Part shown: positions 16,809 through 24,858 of the stretch, in pieces | How the letters are laid out: every line of letters starts with the position of its first letter | Position numbering within the stretch: position 1 is the stretch's first letter | NCBI GenBank assembly: GCA_016930935.1 | Contig: JAFGFT010000071.1 | Span: forward strand, 1 to 52,479 | DNA from: Dehalococcoidia bacterium | GTDB lineage: Bacteria > Chloroflexota > Dehalococcoidia > GIF9 > AB-539-J10 | Reading direction: 5' to 3' | Length of the DNA stretch: 52,479 nt | The notes under the pieces: model-generated | Told to the model about the DNA's origin: nothing | The model's database searches: none | Seen by the model: only the letters and a program-made list of their open reading frames with translations | Made by a program: the position numbers and the translations under genes

Positions 16809-17147
16809 ATGCGTAGCAAAATCAGGATTACCGTCATCAAGAAGCTCTCAGCGAGAGAGTTGTACGGCGACAGCCAGCCCTGTCAGTGGAAGATAGAGGA
16901 GATATGCCCGAAGTTCGAAGTTGGTGATGTGTACGTGATACCTGAAGATGGCTCTTGTCCCTCAGGGTTCTGCTCCTGGGCGTTTGCGGACCTCCAGAGG
17001 GACATCACGCATCTTCGGTTTGGCGGCGACTATCCGATGTGCGAGGAACCCGGCGTTGCTGTGCAGTGTTGCACAGATGGTATGCGCCCCGTCTTCTTCA
17101 AGTTGGAAAGAGAGTCGGATGATTCTGCAAAGAGCGTTCCTCTCTGA
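16809..17147 (+). CDS. TIGR04076 family protein
   Basis: 112 residues. The pattern (KIRITVIKKL, then CPKFEVGDVYVIPEDG, FCSWAFADLQRDITHLRFGG, and the C-terminal CCTDGMRPVFFKLE) matches the small TIGR04076 family found mostly in anaerobes. Function is unknown; several Cys (in GSCPSGFCSW, MCEEPG and QCCTDG) suggest metal or Fe-S binding. The ATG has a near-perfect Shine-Dalgarno, GAGGAGGT, about 8 bases upstream, and a promoter lies just before it. Nothing ties it functionally to the glycerol operon other than proximity. Confidence 0.85.
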   Translation: MRSKIRITVIKKLSARELYGDSQPCQWKIEEICPKFEVGDVYVIPEDGSCPSGFCSWAFADLQRDITHLRFGGDYPMCEEPGVAVQCCTDGMRPVFFKLERESDDSAKSVPL

Positions 17148-17305
17148 ACCTGTTTCCTGGCAGTAACAGGTGGTCTGACGTGACACAGTGATGTGTGTGG
17201 GGTACAGGTTTCGCCTCTGCGGCCGCCATGGCATACTACTGGCAGTTGCAGCGGAATGGTCTCGGAAGTGATGGGGCACAGTGACAGGTTGCTCGTGGTG
17301 CAGTG

Positions 17306-18316
17306 ATGAAATGCGTGGTAACAGGCGCATCCGGCCATGTCGGCGCGAACATGGTTCGTGCCCTATTGCATCGCGGGCATGACGTCCGTGCAGTAGTGCA
17401 CGTTGACCGTACCGCGCTGGCCGGGCTCGACCTCCAAATGGTTGAGGCGGATGTCTCTGACCTGGCGTCGTTGCGGCGCGCATTCGACGGTGGGGACGTC
17501 GTGTATCACCTTGCCGGGCATATCTCCATCAGCGGGAAGAACTCTCGGCAACTGGCTGACGTAAACGTTGAAGGCGTGCGCAATGTCGTACGCGCCTGTC
17601 TTGATTCTCCGGTACTTCGCCTTGTGCATTTCAGTTCGATACACGCTTTCGCCAGGTGTCAGTCGGCAGCGCTCGTGTCCGAAGACAATCTGCTTGTTAG
17701 TGATGCCATGCCTTCGTCATATGATAGCTCGAAGGCAGAGGGTGAATTGCTCGTTATGGATGCTGTGCGGCAGGGACTGGATGCGGTTGTGGTGGTTCCT
17801 ACGGCTGTGGTCGGACCTCATGACTTCCGGCCGTCTCATTTCGGTCAGGTGGTGATTGCACTCGCCAGGAACCGGCTTCCGGCGCTTGTCTCCGGTGGCT
17901 TTGATTGGGTCGATGTTCGTGACGTGGTGGACGGCGCGATTGTAGCTGCTGAGTGTGCGCCTTCGGGGCGCAAGTATGTGCTCTCAGGTCACTGGGTATC
18001 GATTCCACGTGTGGCGGCCATGGTGCGTGGTCTTTCCGGAGCTAGAGTTCCACCGCCGATTCTCCCTCTCCCAGTTGCCCGCGCATGTTGTCCGTTGGCG
18101 GAAGGGGCGTGCAGAGTCCTTGGGAGGCCACCTCTGTTTACCAGGTATTCCGTCGATTCCCTTGCGCAGTTTCGCCATGTCAGCCATGAGAGAGCCACAT
18201 CAGAACTTGGCTACCAGCCTCGGCCATTTGAAGATACTCTTGCGGATACATACCGGTGGTTTCGAGCGAATGGCTATCTTGGTGCACCCGTTCCAGAGGG
18301 TCATGAGTCACTATGA
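17306..18316 (+). CDS. Extended short-chain dehydrogenase/epimerase (3-beta-HSD / dihydroflavonol-reductase-like)
   Basis: 336 residues. The Rossmann motif TGASGHVGANMVRALLHRGH at the N-terminus and the catalytic Tyr-x-x-x-Lys in SSYDSSKAEGE mark an extended SDR. VYHLAGHISI and FSSIHAF are also typical of the NAD-dependent epimerase / 3-beta-hydroxysteroid dehydrogenase group. A GTG one codon earlier is an alternative start. Its stop overlaps the start of a steroid-5-alpha-reductase homologue (ATGA), so the two are translated together. By that context it may oxidise or reduce a hydroxyl on a sterol- or terpenoid-like substrate. A sugar-nucleotide or hopanoid-associated role remains possible. 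Confidence 0.85.
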   Translation: MKCVVTGASGHVGANMVRALLHRGHDVRAVVHVDRTALAGLDLQMVEADVSDLASLRRAFDGGDVVYHLAGHISISGKNSRQLADVNVEGVRNVVRACLDSPVLRLVHFSSIHAFARCQSAALVSEDNLLVSDAMPSSYDSSKAEGELLVMDAVRQGLDAVVVVPTAVVGPHDFRPSHFGQVVIALARNRLPALVSGGFDWVDVRDVVDGAIVAAECAPSGRKYVLSGHWVSIPRVAAMVRGLSGARVPPPILPLPVARACCPLAEGACRVLGRPPLFTRYSVDSLAQFRHVSHERATSELGYQPRPFEDTLADTYRWFRANGYLGAPVPEGHESL

Positions 18317-19074
18317 CTGAGCAGGAATTCTTCGACATCTTGCTGGGCTGCTGGTTTCTGCTTGCCATCGTGACGTTTGTGGTGTTGCTCCGTTGGTCGG
18401 CGCCCTACGGACGGCACACCAGGGGTGGGTGGGGACCGACGCTCGGCACCCGTGCAGGCTGGTTCTTGATGGAGGTCCCGGCATCACTCTTGTTTCTGCT
18501 GTGGTTTGTCGTTGGCTCGAATCCGTTGTCGGTTCCATTACTGGCATTCTTTCTAATGTGGCAGGTTCACTATGTGCATCGAGCGTTCATCTATCCATTC
18601 AGCCTTGGGGGGTCAGTGCGTCGTATGCCACTTGCCATTGTGGCGTTCGGCTTTGTGTTCAATGTGGTCAACACATATCTGAACGGCCGATATCTCTTCA
18701 CTCTGTCATACGGCTATCCCGATGACTGGCTCACTGGTCCCCGGTTCATCGTAGGCTTGACGCTTTTCGCCGCCGGGTATGTACTGAATCGGCATTCAGA
18801 CCTTGTGCTACGAGCCGAACGGACGCGTACGGGGGAGCGCTACTGTGTCATAGAAGGGGGCATATTCAGGTACATCTGCTGTCCCAACTACCTTGGTGAG
18901 ATTCTCATCTGGGTTGGATGGGCCACAGCGACATGGTCGTTGGCTGGCCTGAGTTTCGCGGTATGGGCTATGGCGAATCTACTGCCGCGAGCCCGGACTC
19001 ATCTGCGTTGGTGTCGTGACTACTTTGAGGACTATCCGGAGGGTCGCAAGGCCATCATTCCTGGCTTGTGGTGA
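18313..19074 (+). CDS. Steroid 5-alpha-reductase family membrane protein (SRD5A-like)
   Basis: 253 residues with about six to seven hydrophobic helices. The C-terminal half is strikingly like animal SRD5A1/2: NRHSDLVLR, GGIFRYICCPNYLGEI, GWATATWSL and FEDYPEGRKAIIPGLW. Glu54 in MEVP and Tyr87 in VHYVHRAFIYP align by eye with the catalytic Glu57 and Tyr91 of human SRD5A2, so an active NADPH-dependent enone reductase is plausible. The enzymes reduce the C4-C5 double bond of 3-oxo-delta4-steroids. The upstream overlapping SDR is a natural partner for making or using the 3-oxo group. The actual substrate in this organism is unknown. Confidence 0.88.
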   Translation: MTEQEFFDILLGCWFLLAIVTFVVLLRWSAPYGRHTRGGWGPTLGTRAGWFLMEVPASLLFLLWFVVGSNPLSVPLLAFFLMWQVHYVHRAFIYPFSLGGSVRRMPLAIVAFGFVFNVVNTYLNGRYLFTLSYGYPDDWLTGPRFIVGLTLFAAGYVLNRHSDLVLRAERTRTGERYCVIEGGIFRYICCPNYLGEILIWVGWATATWSLAGLSFAVWAMANLLPRARTHLRWCRDYFEDYPEGRKAIIPGLW

Positions 19075-19137
19075 GGTTCACGCTCTGAACTCGCTCGAGT
19101 GCGGCGCGCCAAGCCCTGCACAGGTAGGACAGTGTGG

Positions 19138-20073
19138 CTATTTGACTCTCCTGAATTTCTGTATGGTATTGGGACCCTTGTCTATGTGCGCATGTGTCAT
19201 GGAGACTTCACCCACATACATATCTCCATAGGAATCGACTGCAATTGCGTGGGGGCCGTGAAATAGTGCTGAGTCCATGTCGGAGGCGCTGTTGCCCCAG
19301 CGCCCACGCAGGGTTCCATCCTGGCTGAAGATGCTGATGCGCATGGCAAGCTCAGAGACGAAGACGAGGCCTTCGCGGTCTATGAAGATGCCGGTTGGAC
19401 GGATGACGTCGTACCACTGGTCCAGGAAAACTCCCTGCTGGTCAAATATCTGAATGCGGCTGTTCTCACGGTCGGCAACCAGGACTCTGCCTTGTGCATC
19501 GATTGCGATGTCGTGCGGCAGTCGAAACTGGCCGGGCAGACCTCCTGGCTCTCCCCATGAGGACTTCAGTGTGCCATCGGCGCCGAACCGGTGCACTCTG
19601 CAATTGCCGTAGCCATCCGAGATGAAAATGTCGCCCGATGGGGCGACGGCCACACCGGTGGGACGGTTGAATGGAGCGCCTGCTCTCACGACGTGTCCGA
19701 CACCCTGCCACAGGTCCCATGCCTTGATGTAGCCGGTGTCTGAAGCCTGCCCACTGGTACCTATCGTGGAGAGTAGTTCGCCTGACGGCCTGAACTTCGC
19801 CACGATGTGGTTGATGTCATCCGTACAGAACAGAGCACCGTCCGCGGAGACGCAGCTTCCGTGGGCCCGACCGAAAAACCCTTCGCCCCACGCGTCTTTG
19901 AAGTTGCCATCCCTGTCGAGCACGATGACAGGGTGTTCTCCTCTGTTCAAGATGTAGACGTTGTCATGCTGGTCGACCGTGACGCCGCACACGTCGATGA
20001 AGGACCAGCCTTGCGGTAATTGCGCCCAAGCAGGAATCAACTGGTATTGCAGGTCTCCGCTTCCGAACGTCAT
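19138..20073 (-). CDS. NHL-repeat six-bladed beta-propeller protein (copy 1)
   Basis: 311 residues made of NHL repeats, for example FNRPTGVAVAPSGDIFISDG, GQFRLPHDIAIDAQGRVLVA, DRENSRIQIFDQQG and RPTGIFIDREGLVFVSE. The family includes peptidyl-alpha-hydroxyglycine alpha-amidating-lyase-like propellers. No signal peptide or membrane segment is visible, so it looks cytoplasmic. A clear AGGAGG lies 7 bases before the ATG. It is a close paralogue of the next gene upstream on the same strand and probably shares its transcript. Propellers of this type may be enzymes or binding platforms; nothing in the sequence decides which. Confidence 0.87.
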   Translation of the reverse strand: MTFGSGDLQYQLIPAWAQLPQGWSFIDVCGVTVDQHDNVYILNRGEHPVIVLDRDGNFKDAWGEGFFGRAHGSCVSADGALFCTDDINHIVAKFRPSGELLSTIGTSGQASDTGYIKAWDLWQGVGHVVRAGAPFNRPTGVAVAPSGDIFISDGYGNCRVHRFGADGTLKSSWGEPGGLPGQFRLPHDIAIDAQGRVLVADRENSRIQIFDQQGVFLDQWYDVIRPTGIFIDREGLVFVSELAMRISIFSQDGTLRGRWGNSASDMDSALFHGPHAIAVDSYGDMYVGEVSMTHAHIDKGPNTIQKFRRVK

Positions 20074-20145
20074 CTCTCGCCTCCTGAGGGATTCTGACTA
20101 CGAAGTATCGCTTCTGAGTCTAGTGGAGAGTACTCCGGCGATCTT

Positions 20146-21090
20146 CTAGCAAATCCGCCGGAACTTCTGAATGGTGCGGATGCCTCTGTCGACTCCTGAG
20201 TAAGTCTTGGAGACCTCTCCTACGTAGACGTCGCCGTGAGAATCGACCGCGATTCCGTGCGGTGCCAGGAACAGTGCACCTTCCTTAACAGGGCTGGTGT
20301 TGCCCCATCGTGAAAGCAGTTCACCGTTGGGTGTGAAGATGCTCACGCGGAGGCAGAACTCAGAAACGTACACGATTCCGTTTGCATCGATGAAGATGCC
20401 GGTCGGACGAATCACATCGTGCCACTGCTCGAGAAACCGTCCGTCCTGGCTGAAGAGTTGAATGCGGCTGTTCTCGCGGTCGGCGATGAGCACCCTGCTC
20501 TGCCCGTCGATGGCGATGTCGTGCGGGAGGCGAAACTGTCCCGGTGCACCCCCCGGTTCCCCCCAGGAGAACTTCAGTGTGCCGCCAGCGTCGAATCGGT
20601 GCACTCTGCAATTGCCGTACCCGTCGGAAACGAAGATGTCTCCATCAGTGTTGACGGCAACTCCCGTGGGTCGATTGAACGGGGGCCCCGGATACCTGAC
20701 GGTTGATGTGCTCTGCCATACCTCCCAAGTGCGGAAATAGCCCGTATCTGAAGGCTGGCCCCTGGTGCCAATTGTCAGGAGTTGTTCGCCTTCGGGCGTG
20801 AACTTGGCGACCACGTGGTTGCCGTCGTCTGTGCAGAACACAGAACCGTCTTGCGTAATGAGGCTGCCATGTGCCCTGAGAAAGAACCCTGCACCGAAGT
20901 CCCTCAGATATGCGCCTTCCCTGTTGAACACAATTACCGGGTGCTCGCTGCGATTGAGAACATAGACATTGTCTTCAGCATCGATAGCCACACCGCCGAC
21001 ATCCACGAGAGAACCCCAGCGCTCAGGGACCTGCGCCCACTCGTTCACGAGTTCGTACTGAAAATCACCCTGTCCATATGTCATCGTCAT
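20146..21090 (-). CDS. NHL-repeat six-bladed beta-propeller protein (copy 2)
   Basis: 314 residues, collinear with copy 1 throughout: QGDFQYELVNEWAQVPERWG against SGDLQYQLIPAWAQLPQGWS, FNRPTGVAVNTDGDIFVSDG, and DRENSRIQLFSQDG. The shared start, blade order and end (IRTIQKFRRI) show a tandem duplication. The gap between the two genes is only 72 bases. The first and third codons are both ATG; a GAGGAG close to the first favours initiation at the third (21084). It is divergent from the enolase-superfamily gene, so a shared catabolic role is possible but unproven. Confidence 0.87.
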   Translation of the reverse strand: MTMTYGQGDFQYELVNEWAQVPERWGSLVDVGGVAIDAEDNVYVLNRSEHPVIVFNREGAYLRDFGAGFFLRAHGSLITQDGSVFCTDDGNHVVAKFTPEGEQLLTIGTRGQPSDTGYFRTWEVWQSTSTVRYPGPPFNRPTGVAVNTDGDIFVSDGYGNCRVHRFDAGGTLKFSWGEPGGAPGQFRLPHDIAIDGQSRVLIADRENSRIQLFSQDGRFLEQWHDVIRPTGIFIDANGIVYVSEFCLRVSIFTPNGELLSRWGNTSPVKEGALFLAPHGIAVDSHGDVYVGEVSKTYSGVDRGIRTIQKFRRIC

Positions 21091-21335
21091 GACTCCTCAA
21101 GTTCAATCTGTGAGACTCCGGTATGGCAGAGGCGGGACGGTTATACCTGAGCCAGTGCGGCACAGCTTCCCCGCATGGTGCTATCGCAATGGTAGCAGAG
21201 CTGGAAGATGGAAGGGAATTCTATGTCTTGGGAAGGCTGTGGTTGGTGGTTGTCTTTGTGATTTCCCGGTATCGCATACGTTGCGTGTGGATAGGAATTG
21301 GCAGGTCCTTGAGGGGAGATTCTGCTCAAGCAGGC

Positions 21336-21344
21336 TGATATACT
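21336..21344 (+). promoter_or_regulatory. Extended -10 promoter of the enolase-superfamily gene
   Basis: TGATATACT is a TGn-extended -10 about 68 bases before the ATG at 21413. The whole gap 21091-21412 (322 bases) separates divergent genes and holds no other feature I can support; an upstream frame extension of the enzyme gene is open but has no family similarity. Confidence 0.55.
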
Positions 21345-21412
21345 CCGTTGCATCGGCGGCTGCTCCCGTGGATGAGTGCGGCCCATGCAGCAAAGGACAA
21401 GGAGGGACCATC

Positions 21413-22492
21413 ATGAAGATTACGCGCGTTGAGACTACGGCTTTGTCCGTTCCCGTGGAAAGGTCGTTCGTCGGTTCGGTCAAGTTCAATGCCTTCAACC
21501 CGATCGTGGTTGATGTGTTCACTGACGAAGGGTTGAGTGCCCATGGCCTCACGATGGTTTTCAACGGGATGAATGTGAAGCCTCTGAAAGCGTGTCTTGA
21601 CGCGGTGGCCGAGACTATCATCGGTGCGGACGTATTCAGATGGGCCGAGAACTGGGAAACGCTCTGGAAGACGGCCAGGCGAATCGGCCACAATGGCTTC
21701 GGTGTCCAGTCAATGGCAGCCGTTGACATGGCGCTCTGGAATCTCCGGGCTAAGGCACTTGAGATGCCATTGTCCAGGCTGCTCGGTGGTTTCCGCGACG
21801 AAGTTCCGGTGTACGCGAGCAACTACCTCTGGCGTGACAGGACTATTGATGAGTTGCAGAAAGAGGCTGCGGGCCTCGTGGCTGAGGGGTTCCCCGCAGT
21901 GAAGATGCGCATGGGGTGGAAGTCTCACAAAGAGGATATTGCCAGGCTCGCCGCGATTCGGGAGGCGGTCGGGCCAGATATTGACATAATGGTTGATGTG
22001 CTGTGGGTCTGGACGACCTATGAGTCCATCGTGATGGGGCGAGAGATGGAGAAATATGGCGTCTACTGGCTTGAAGACCCGATTCCCAGTCATGACCTGG
22101 CGGGACTGTCCGAGATAGCCCGCTCTCTTGACATGCCGGTGGTTTCTGGTGAGGATATCAGTCTGAAGCGCAACTTCCGGGAGATGTTCGAGAGGAAGGC
22201 CACTGACATCGCTATGATCGATGTTCAGGCAGTTGGAGGTGTGACAGAGTGGATGAGGGTGGCGGCGATGGCTGATGCTTTCAACCTTCCCGTGGTGAGC
22301 CATCTATTTGATGAGTTCTCAATTCACCTGGTGGCCGCGATTCCTAACGGACTATGGACAGAGCACATGCCCTGGTGGGATGCTATCTACCAGGAGCCGC
22401 CGCAGCCTGAGAAAGGTGTGATGAAAGTACCTCAGAAGCCCGGTATCGGGTATGAACTGGACAGGGATGCGATGGCACGGTTCAAGATGTAA
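21413..22492 (+). CDS. Mandelate racemase/muconate-lactonizing enzyme family protein (enolase superfamily)
   Basis: 359 residues from the ATG that follows GGAGG by 7 bases. Enolase-superfamily landmarks are present: KMR (Lys164-x-Arg166) as the first acid/base motif, metal ligands in MVDVLWVW (Asp), WLEDPIP (Glu) and VSGEDIS (Glu), and a late His in VVSHLFDEFSIHL. The enzymes abstract a proton alpha to a carboxylate, often to dehydrate sugar acids. The KxR form and the missing Asn after the first Asp (DVL rather than DxN) set it apart from textbook mandelate racemase. The substrate cannot be named. It is convergent with the IPMDH-like gene. Confidence 0.88.
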   Translation: MKITRVETTALSVPVERSFVGSVKFNAFNPIVVDVFTDEGLSAHGLTMVFNGMNVKPLKACLDAVAETIIGADVFRWAENWETLWKTARRIGHNGFGVQSMAAVDMALWNLRAKALEMPLSRLLGGFRDEVPVYASNYLWRDRTIDELQKEAAGLVAEGFPAVKMRMGWKSHKEDIARLAAIREAVGPDIDIMVDVLWVWTTYESIVMGREMEKYGVYWLEDPIPSHDLAGLSEIARSLDMPVVSGEDISLKRNFREMFERKATDIAMIDVQAVGGVTEWMRVAAMADAFNLPVVSHLFDEFSIHLVAAIPNGLWTEHMPWWDAIYQEPPQPEKGVMKVPQKPGIGYELDRDAMARFKM

Positions 22493-22517
22493 GCGCTTCT
22501 CAATCGAAAGATTACCG

Positions 22518-22546
22518 GAAGGCAGGCACAGTACGTGCCTGCCTTC
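22518..22546 (+). terminator. Rho-independent terminator after the enolase-superfamily gene
   Basis: A perfect 12-base-pair stem (GAAGGCAGGCAC / GTGCCTGCCTTC) with a 5-base loop is followed by TTCTTTGG, starting 26 bases after the stop codon. Confidence 0.85.
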
Positions 22547-22602
22547 TTCTTTGGTTGCCACACTTGTGGACACGTCCTGATTGTTGGGTCAGTCGACCCA
22601 AC

Positions 22603-22635
22603 GAAAAGGGGGCCGCCGTTGCGGGCGTACCCCCT
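22603..22635 (-). terminator. Rho-independent terminator after the IPMDH-like gene
   Basis: On the minus strand AGGGGG and CCCCCT enclose an inner CGCC/GGCG stem and are followed by TTTCG. A second small hairpin (TTGGGTC / GACCCAA, 22584-22601) lies just beyond. Confidence 0.7.
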
Positions 22636-22682
22636 GTGTCTTCTTGAATCTGCGCCGCGCAGTCGTGGCCGCTGGTAGCGAA

Positions 22683-23777
22683 CTAGGACTTCTCTATCTG
22701 CTCGACGATGAGGTCACCCATCTCCTTAGAGCCCACCAGTCTCATGCCGGACTCCATTACATCGGTGGTTCTGGCGGTCTTGATGACTGTTGCAATGGCG
22801 TCGTCGATGACCTTCGCTTCCTTCGGAAGTTGATAGGTATAGTCAAGCATGTAGGCAACGCTGAGGATGGTTGCGATTGGATTGGCGATTCCTTTGCCTG
22901 CGATATCCGGCGCAGAGCCATGAGAAGACTCGTAGAAGCCCCAGGCGAGGTCGCTACCGGTTGGGAGGCCGGCGAGTTGTGCCGACCCGCCCATGCCGAG
23001 CGAACCGGATACGGCGGCAGCCTCATCACTGATGATATCGCCATACAGGTTGCCCATGACGAGCACGTCGAACTTCGCAGGCTCCCTCAGGAGCCACGCG
23101 GTGCACGCATCGGCAAGCACATGCTCAAGTTCCACTTCGGGGTAGTCCTTGCTCATCTCCATCGCCATTGCGCGCCAGAGTTTGCCTGTCTCGGTGACGT
23201 TCTGTTTCTCAATCGATGCGAGCTTTTTGCGGCGTCGCATTGCCAGTTCGTAACCGACGCGGAGTATTCGCTCGATCTGAGGTTCGCTGTAGATCATGGT
23301 GTCAACGGCCCAGCGTATTCCATTCTCCGTCCACTGCTTCTTGGGCAGTCCAAAGTAGGCACCGCCTGTGTTCTCGCGCACCACAACCAGGTCGACGCCC
23401 TTGACCGTCTCGGGCTTCAGTGGCGAGCATCCTTCCATTCCGGCGTAGACCTTGACGGGCCTCAAGTTCGCGTACACGTCGAAGTCTTTTCTGATACGAA
23501 GACCGGCAGTGTTTGTGTATGCTTTGGAGCCGGGGTAGTCCCACTTCGGACCTCCGACGGAGCCGCCCAGAAATGCGTCGCTGTTCCTGCAGAGCTGGAT
23601 GTTCTCCTCGGTCAGCGGAACTCCGAACTTGTCTATGCTGACCCCACCGAAATCAAAGTAGTTCAGTGTGAACTCATGTCCGTACTTCTTCTCGATGGCC
23701 TTGAGGACTTTGACGCCTTCGGCGATGATTTCAGGTCCGATGCCGTCACCCGGTCCCACTGCAATTGTGCCTTTCAC
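22683..23777 (-). CDS. Isopropylmalate/isocitrate dehydrogenase family enzyme (LeuB-like)
   Basis: 364 residues, the normal length for NAD-dependent beta-decarboxylating dehydrogenases. Landmarks are PGDGIGPEI at the N-terminus, FDVYANLRPVKVY (substrate Arg), the catalytic Tyr in VRENTGGAYFG, Lys in SIEKQNV, metal Asp residues in LADACT and YGDIISDEA, and HGSAPDIAGKGIANP at the NAD site. The wording is closest to 3-isopropylmalate dehydrogenase, but VRENTGG is intermediate toward isocitrate/D-malate enzymes, so the substrate is not certain. The start is GTG with GGAGGG 6 bases upstream. A decayed paralogue sits directly upstream, and no leuA/leuCD lies beside it. Confidence 0.88.
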   Translation of the reverse strand: MKGTIAVGPGDGIGPEIIAEGVKVLKAIEKKYGHEFTLNYFDFGGVSIDKFGVPLTEENIQLCRNSDAFLGGSVGGPKWDYPGSKAYTNTAGLRIRKDFDVYANLRPVKVYAGMEGCSPLKPETVKGVDLVVVRENTGGAYFGLPKKQWTENGIRWAVDTMIYSEPQIERILRVGYELAMRRRKKLASIEKQNVTETGKLWRAMAMEMSKDYPEVELEHVLADACTAWLLREPAKFDVLVMGNLYGDIISDEAAAVSGSLGMGGSAQLAGLPTGSDLAWGFYESSHGSAPDIAGKGIANPIATILSVAYMLDYTYQLPKEAKVIDDAIATVIKTARTTDVMESGMRLVGSKEMGDLIVEQIEKS

Positions 23778-23922
23778 CTGTCTCCCTCCTAATCGTATTC
23801 AAGAGAAACACGGCGTGCTGCCTGCGTATTGCACTCCGTGACCAGCCTTCTATCGCTCCATTCTGCGGTGCACATGAATCGCGCTATGCGTTCTGGATTG
23901 CTGTCGCAATCAACTCGACCAT

Positions 23923-24423
23923 CTAACTTGTGCCGACCCTAATCATACCCTCTTCCAGTACATCGTATGTACTGTGCGTGAGAACTGTTGTGGCTACTGC
24001 GGCTTCAATGGCCTTTGCTTACTTCCCGAGGCCAAATGTGTAGCGCAGCTTCAGTGCGGCGCTCAGAATGGGTGCTATCGAGTTTGCGTCATTCTTGCCG
24101 GCGTGCCGTGGGGCACTGCCAAGAGCCGATTCGTAGAATCCGAATATCCTTTCGCCTGCTCTGGGCAGACCTGCAGGTTGCGCCGACGGACCCATGCCGA
24201 GAGAAGCGGCCACCGTCGATGCTTCGTCGCTAATGATGTCGCCGTAGACGTTTGCCATTACGAGAATGTCAGATTTCGTGAGGTGACTCAGGAGCCATGC
24301 GGTGCAGGCATCGGCAATCACATGCTCGCGTTCTGCTTCGGTGTATTCCCGGTTCATCTCGACTGCCATTTCGCGCTTCCTTCTCCGGTCTATCCTGGTC
24401 ATTGTTCCTGCTGGCGTTGGCAA
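23923..24423 (-). pseudogene. Decayed LeuB-like dehydrogenase copy
   Basis: The frame starting near 24400 encodes EREHVIADACTAWLLSHLTK, then MANVYGDIISDEAS, SLGMGPSAQPAGLP and FGFYESALGSAP. This aligns with the second half of the intact LeuB-like protein 150 bases downstream. The frame stops at GLGK, but the homology continues in another frame down to 23923 (AKAIEAAVATTVL, then DVLEEGMIRVG and a stop). So there is at least one frameshift, the N-terminal half is missing, and the NAD-site HGSAPDIAGKGIANP is degraded to LGSAPRHAGKNDANS. It is a relic of a tandem duplication or of an older copy replaced by the neighbour. Confidence 0.85.
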
Positions 24424-24858
24424 TCGCTGGAATTTCAGCAGGAGAGATAGCCCGTGCTGCCCCGCACATTCGATATGTGTAGCTGCACCACCCGATCAGA
24501 CCCCGTTCTCCTCCTCCGTGTCCCGCAGCGGCATGTCCTTCCAACAAACCTGTTCGTGAAACATATGAAGTTGTCCGGTTTGTTTGTTCTTCGCGTGTGG
24601 TGCTTCAACCGATTGCCAACCGCCGTCTCTCAGCGTAACATTGCTACACTTCGGGCCATAGGGTGTTCTCTCGTGGGAGAGAAGGTTGCAGGACCGACGT
24701 ATTCCTCCGCGTGAAGGCCCTCTTTAGTATGCCAACATACAGGGCTGAGTTACGTGTGAGCGTGCGCGCCATGATGCCTGTGAACTGGAGAGGCACGCGG
24801 TGTGTGTGCAGCTTCGGGCGTGCCGAGCAAATTCCAGAACAGGGGTGAGATTCCTTAC
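24424..24858. other. Gene-free stretch before the MarR gene
   Basis: 435 bases with no supportable gene. It probably holds more of the eroded dehydrogenase copy at its left end, but no residue pattern survives there. A small dyad (GTATG CCAA CATAC, 24727-24740) lies about 120 bases before the MarR start. AGGGGTGAGA (24841-24850) is the MarR ribosome site. Confidence 0.4.

Noticed and set aside
22581-23792. Long open frame on the plus strand opposite the LeuB-like gene
   Set aside because: Its translation has no family similarity and mirrors the codon pattern of the intact dehydrogenase on the other strand.
24269-24547. 92-codon minus-strand frame over the decayed dehydrogenase
   Set aside because: It is out of frame with the homologous residues; the relic is better read in the frame ending at GLGK.
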